Shown here: positions 28,931 through 30,463 of the stretch, in pieces | Layout of the letters: each line of letters starts with the position of its first letter | Position numbering within the stretch: position 1 is the first letter of the stretch | NCBI GenBank assembly: GCA_044464175.1 | Contig: JBIQLO010000019.1 | Span: 1-30,463 of the forward strand | Source: JBIQLO01 sp044464175 | GTDB lineage: Bacteria; Planctomycetota; Phycisphaerae; Tepidisphaerales; Tepidisphaeraceae | Length of the DNA stretch: 30,463 bases | Direction of reading: 5' to 3' | Notes under the pieces: model-generated | What the model was told of the DNA's origin: nothing | Databases searched by the model: none | Seen by the model: only the letters and a program-made list of their open reading frames with translations | Program-made: the position numbers and the translations under genes

Positions 28931-30016
28931 ATGCCGCGCCGACTCCTCATTCTCGCCGCCGTCGCCGTCTATCTGGCGATCTTCGGCTCCCTTTTGTGGC
29001 CCACGCGCCAAGCGGCCGCCCCGGCCGTCTCCTCCGCCGCCGAGGTCCCCGCTTCCAATTCCGTGGCCGGGCTCCCGTACCGCAGCATCGGCATGCAGAT
29101 TCAGCGCGTCGACTGGATCGACCAGTACAAAAAGAGCATCGATGAAATCGCCGCCGTCGGCGCCGACACCGTCCTGCTTATCGTTGACGCCCGCCAGGAG
29201 AACGGCCAGAGCAGCCATATCTACCTGGACATGCGCACCACCCCCACCCCCGATCAGCTCAAGGAGCTGATCCTGCACGCCCGCGACAAGCACCTGCGCG
29301 TTATCCTCATGCCCATCGTCCTGCTGGACAACCCCATCGGCGATGAATGGCGCGGCACGCTGGCCCCCCGCAGCTGGGATGACTGGTTCGACAGCTACCG
29401 CGACATGATGAACCAGTTCGCCTGGATCTCCCAGGCCTACGGCGTGGACATGCTCGTCGTCGGCTCCGAGCTGGTCAGCAGCGAAAAATACGATGACCAG
29501 TGGACCCGCACCATCCGCGCCATCCGCAATGTTTACAAGGGCCGGCTTACCTACTCCTCCAACTGGGACCACTACACCTCCGTTCCCTTCTGGGACCAGC
29601 TCGATGTGATCGGCATGAACAGCTACTGGAAGCTGGGCAACGACCGCAACGTCACCCTGCCGGAGATCAAGACCCGCTGGCTCAAAATCCAGCAGGATTT
29701 GCACCGCTTCATCCAGTCCCAGGGCAAGCCCCTCATGTTCCTGGAGGTCGGCTGGTGCCCCCTGGCCAACGCCGCCCATGAGCCGTGGGATTACACCAAG
29801 ACCACCGAGCCGATCGACCTGGACCTTCAGAAACGCCTCTACGAGGGCTTTTTTGAGTCCTGGTACGGCACCTCGTGGCTGGGGGGCTTCAGCGTCTGGG
29901 AATGGCCCCCCGGCGACGGCGGCCCCAAGGACCGCGGCTACACCCCCGAAAACAAACCCGCCGAAAAAGTCCTCAAACAGTGGCTGGCCAAACCCAAATG
30001 GACCGTCAAGCCGTGA
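28931..30016 (+). CDS. GH113-like glycoside hydrolase (clan GH-A barrel)
   Basis: 361 residues from the ATG at 28931; ATGs at 28898 and 28901 are alternatives, none with a good ribosome site. An N-terminal helix (LLILAAVAVYLAIFGSLLW) is a signal anchor or signal peptide. The barrel shows YRSIGMQIQRVDWIDQYKKS, VGADTVLLIVDARQENGQSS, LRVILMPIVLLDNPIGDEWR, GVDMLVVGSELVSSE, DVIGMNSYWKLG and KPLMFLEVGWCPLA. In clan GH-A enzymes the acid/base Glu follows strand 4 (here probably SEL or SEK region) and the nucleophile Glu ends strand 7 (FLEVGW). The pattern resembles GH113 beta-mannanases. The exact substrate is not predictable. Divergent from the heparinase-like lyase, 133 bp apart. Confidence 0.66.
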   Translation: MPRRLLILAAVAVYLAIFGSLLWPTRQAAAPAVSSAAEVPASNSVAGLPYRSIGMQIQRVDWIDQYKKSIDEIAAVGADTVLLIVDARQENGQSSHIYLDMRTTPTPDQLKELILHARDKHLRVILMPIVLLDNPIGDEWRGTLAPRSWDDWFDSYRDMMNQFAWISQAYGVDMLVVGSELVSSEKYDDQWTRTIRAIRNVYKGRLTYSSNWDHYTSVPFWDQLDVIGMNSYWKLGNDRNVTLPEIKTRWLKIQQDLHRFIQSQGKPLMFLEVGWCPLANAAHEPWDYTKTTEPIDLDLQKRLYEGFFESWYGTSWLGGFSVWEWPPGDGGPKDRGYTPENKPAEKVLKQWLAKPKWTVKP

Positions 30017-30181
30017 ATTTCGCCGCAGGTAACGAGAAATAGTAAACCTGTCTGGGCTTTTTCGCCGCTGGTTGCCAATAACGAACAACAAAGAACAAAA
30101 TCATCTCTGTTTATCTGTGCCCCATCTGTGGCTAATATCTGTCTCCTTGATTCAGCTAGTTAATATAGGAAGATTTTTGTG
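30017..30181. other. Intergenic region upstream of aspS with degenerate ATCTGTG repeats
   Basis: 165 bp, AT-richer than its surroundings. From about 30100 it has repeated ATCT(C/G)TG units (ATCTCTG, ATCTGTG, ATCTGTGG, ATCTGTC), including a 15-mer shared with 8825-8839. AGGAAG near 30167 is the likely ribosome site for aspS. Confidence 0.45.
30121..30135. repeat. 15-nt dispersed motif CCCATCTGTGGCTAA, copy 2
   Basis: Identical to 8825-8839. Both copies are intergenic. Confidence 0.45.
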
Positions 30182-30463
30182 ATGCAAACACGCTACCGCA
30201 CCCACACTTGTGGCCAGCTTCGCCCCTCCGATGTCGGCCAGACCGTCCGCCTGGCCGGATGGGTCCACTCCTATCGCGACCACGGCTCCCTCGTCTTCAT
30301 CGACCTGCGCGACCGCGAGGGGCTCACCCAGCTCGTCTTCGACGCCGACGACTGCGGCCAAGCCACCCTGGAAGAGGCCCGCAAGCTTCGCTCCGAGTGG
30401 GTGTTAAGCGTCGAGGGCACCGTCGCCGCCCGCTCCGAGGTCAAGATCCTGCCCAAGATGACC
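30182..30463 (+). CDS. aspS: Aspartyl-tRNA synthetase, N-terminal part (runs off the window)
   Basis: The first 94 codons of an open frame that continues past the right edge. The sequence MQTRYRTHTCGQLRPSDVGQ, then TVRLAGWVHSYRDHGSLVFI, DLRDREGLTQLVF, ARKLRSEWVLSVEGTVAARS is the anticodon-binding OB-fold of bacterial AspRS, whose conserved R-T-H-x-C-G-x-L opening and GWVHxxRDHG signature are clear. The enzyme charges tRNA-Asp (and tRNA-Asn in organisms without AsnRS). AGGAAG stands about 10 nt before the ATG. Catalytic motifs lie outside the window, so intactness is unknown. Confidence 0.93.
   Translation, partial: MQTRYRTHTCGQLRPSDVGQTVRLAGWVHSYRDHGSLVFIDLRDREGLTQLVFDADDCGQATLEEARKLRSEWVLSVEGTVAARSEVKILPKMT

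Overview
The window comes from a high-GC bacterium, most likely a planctomycete (Planctomycetota, plausibly class Phycisphaerae). The best marker is an 809-residue secreted protein near the left end. It carries a LEPR-XLL-type N-terminal signal (MEPLEERRLLSA), which is characteristic of that phylum, followed by FG-GAP and NHL-like repeats. Many small lipoproteins, a heparinase-II/III-like protein and a PKD/beta-helix protein fit the same picture. The class-level placement is inference.

Left part (1-10.3 kb): a MarR regulator with a palindromic operator candidate; a convergent LuxR-type regulator; a BamE-like lipoprotein and a small membrane protein; the LEPR-XLL surface protein; an EmrA/EmrB-type drug efflux pair whose reading frames overlap by 4 bp; an unrecognised 4-TM protein; and a SYLF-domain lipoprotein ending in a strong intrinsic terminator.

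Middle (10.3-18.2 kb): core metabolism and chromosome maintenance, with scpB, aroF (DAHP synthase, preceded by an intrinsic terminator that could act as an attenuator), sufT, the cobalamin-dependent methionine synthase metH, and a secreted PKD plus beta-helix protein.

The most unusual block (18.3-23.3 kb, minus strand) is a compact set of phage-type structural genes lying between housekeeping genes: portal, a 66-aa protein, an SU10-type major capsid protein, a likely head-completion or adaptor protein, a holin-like protein, a lipoprotein and an 86-aa helical protein. I see no terminase, maturation protease, tail, integrase or replication gene. Three consecutive gaps in the block are each filled by a different hairpin family, and in one case the hairpin supplies the upstream gene's stop codon. 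The portal gene follows a leader made of two 34-nt hairpins (9-bp GC stem, 16-nt loop), an AT-rich spacer and a GTAGAGGAGC ribosome-binding sequence. The same leader recurs at positions 1-164, pointing off the left edge of the window. A minus-strand gene with the same 5' leader therefore probably starts just outside. This suggests a domesticated capsid module or gene-transfer-agent-like element with dispersed, co-regulated loci, though a decayed prophage plus a dispersed repeat family remains possible.

Right part (23.5-30.5 kb): purD, a 39-aa lipoprotein, a HAD-IIA phosphatase, an MNT-HEPN pair, a heparinase II/III-like polysaccharide lyase divergent from a GH113-like glycosidase, and the first 94 codons of aspS. 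No tRNA, rRNA, CRISPR array or complete insertion sequence was recognised.
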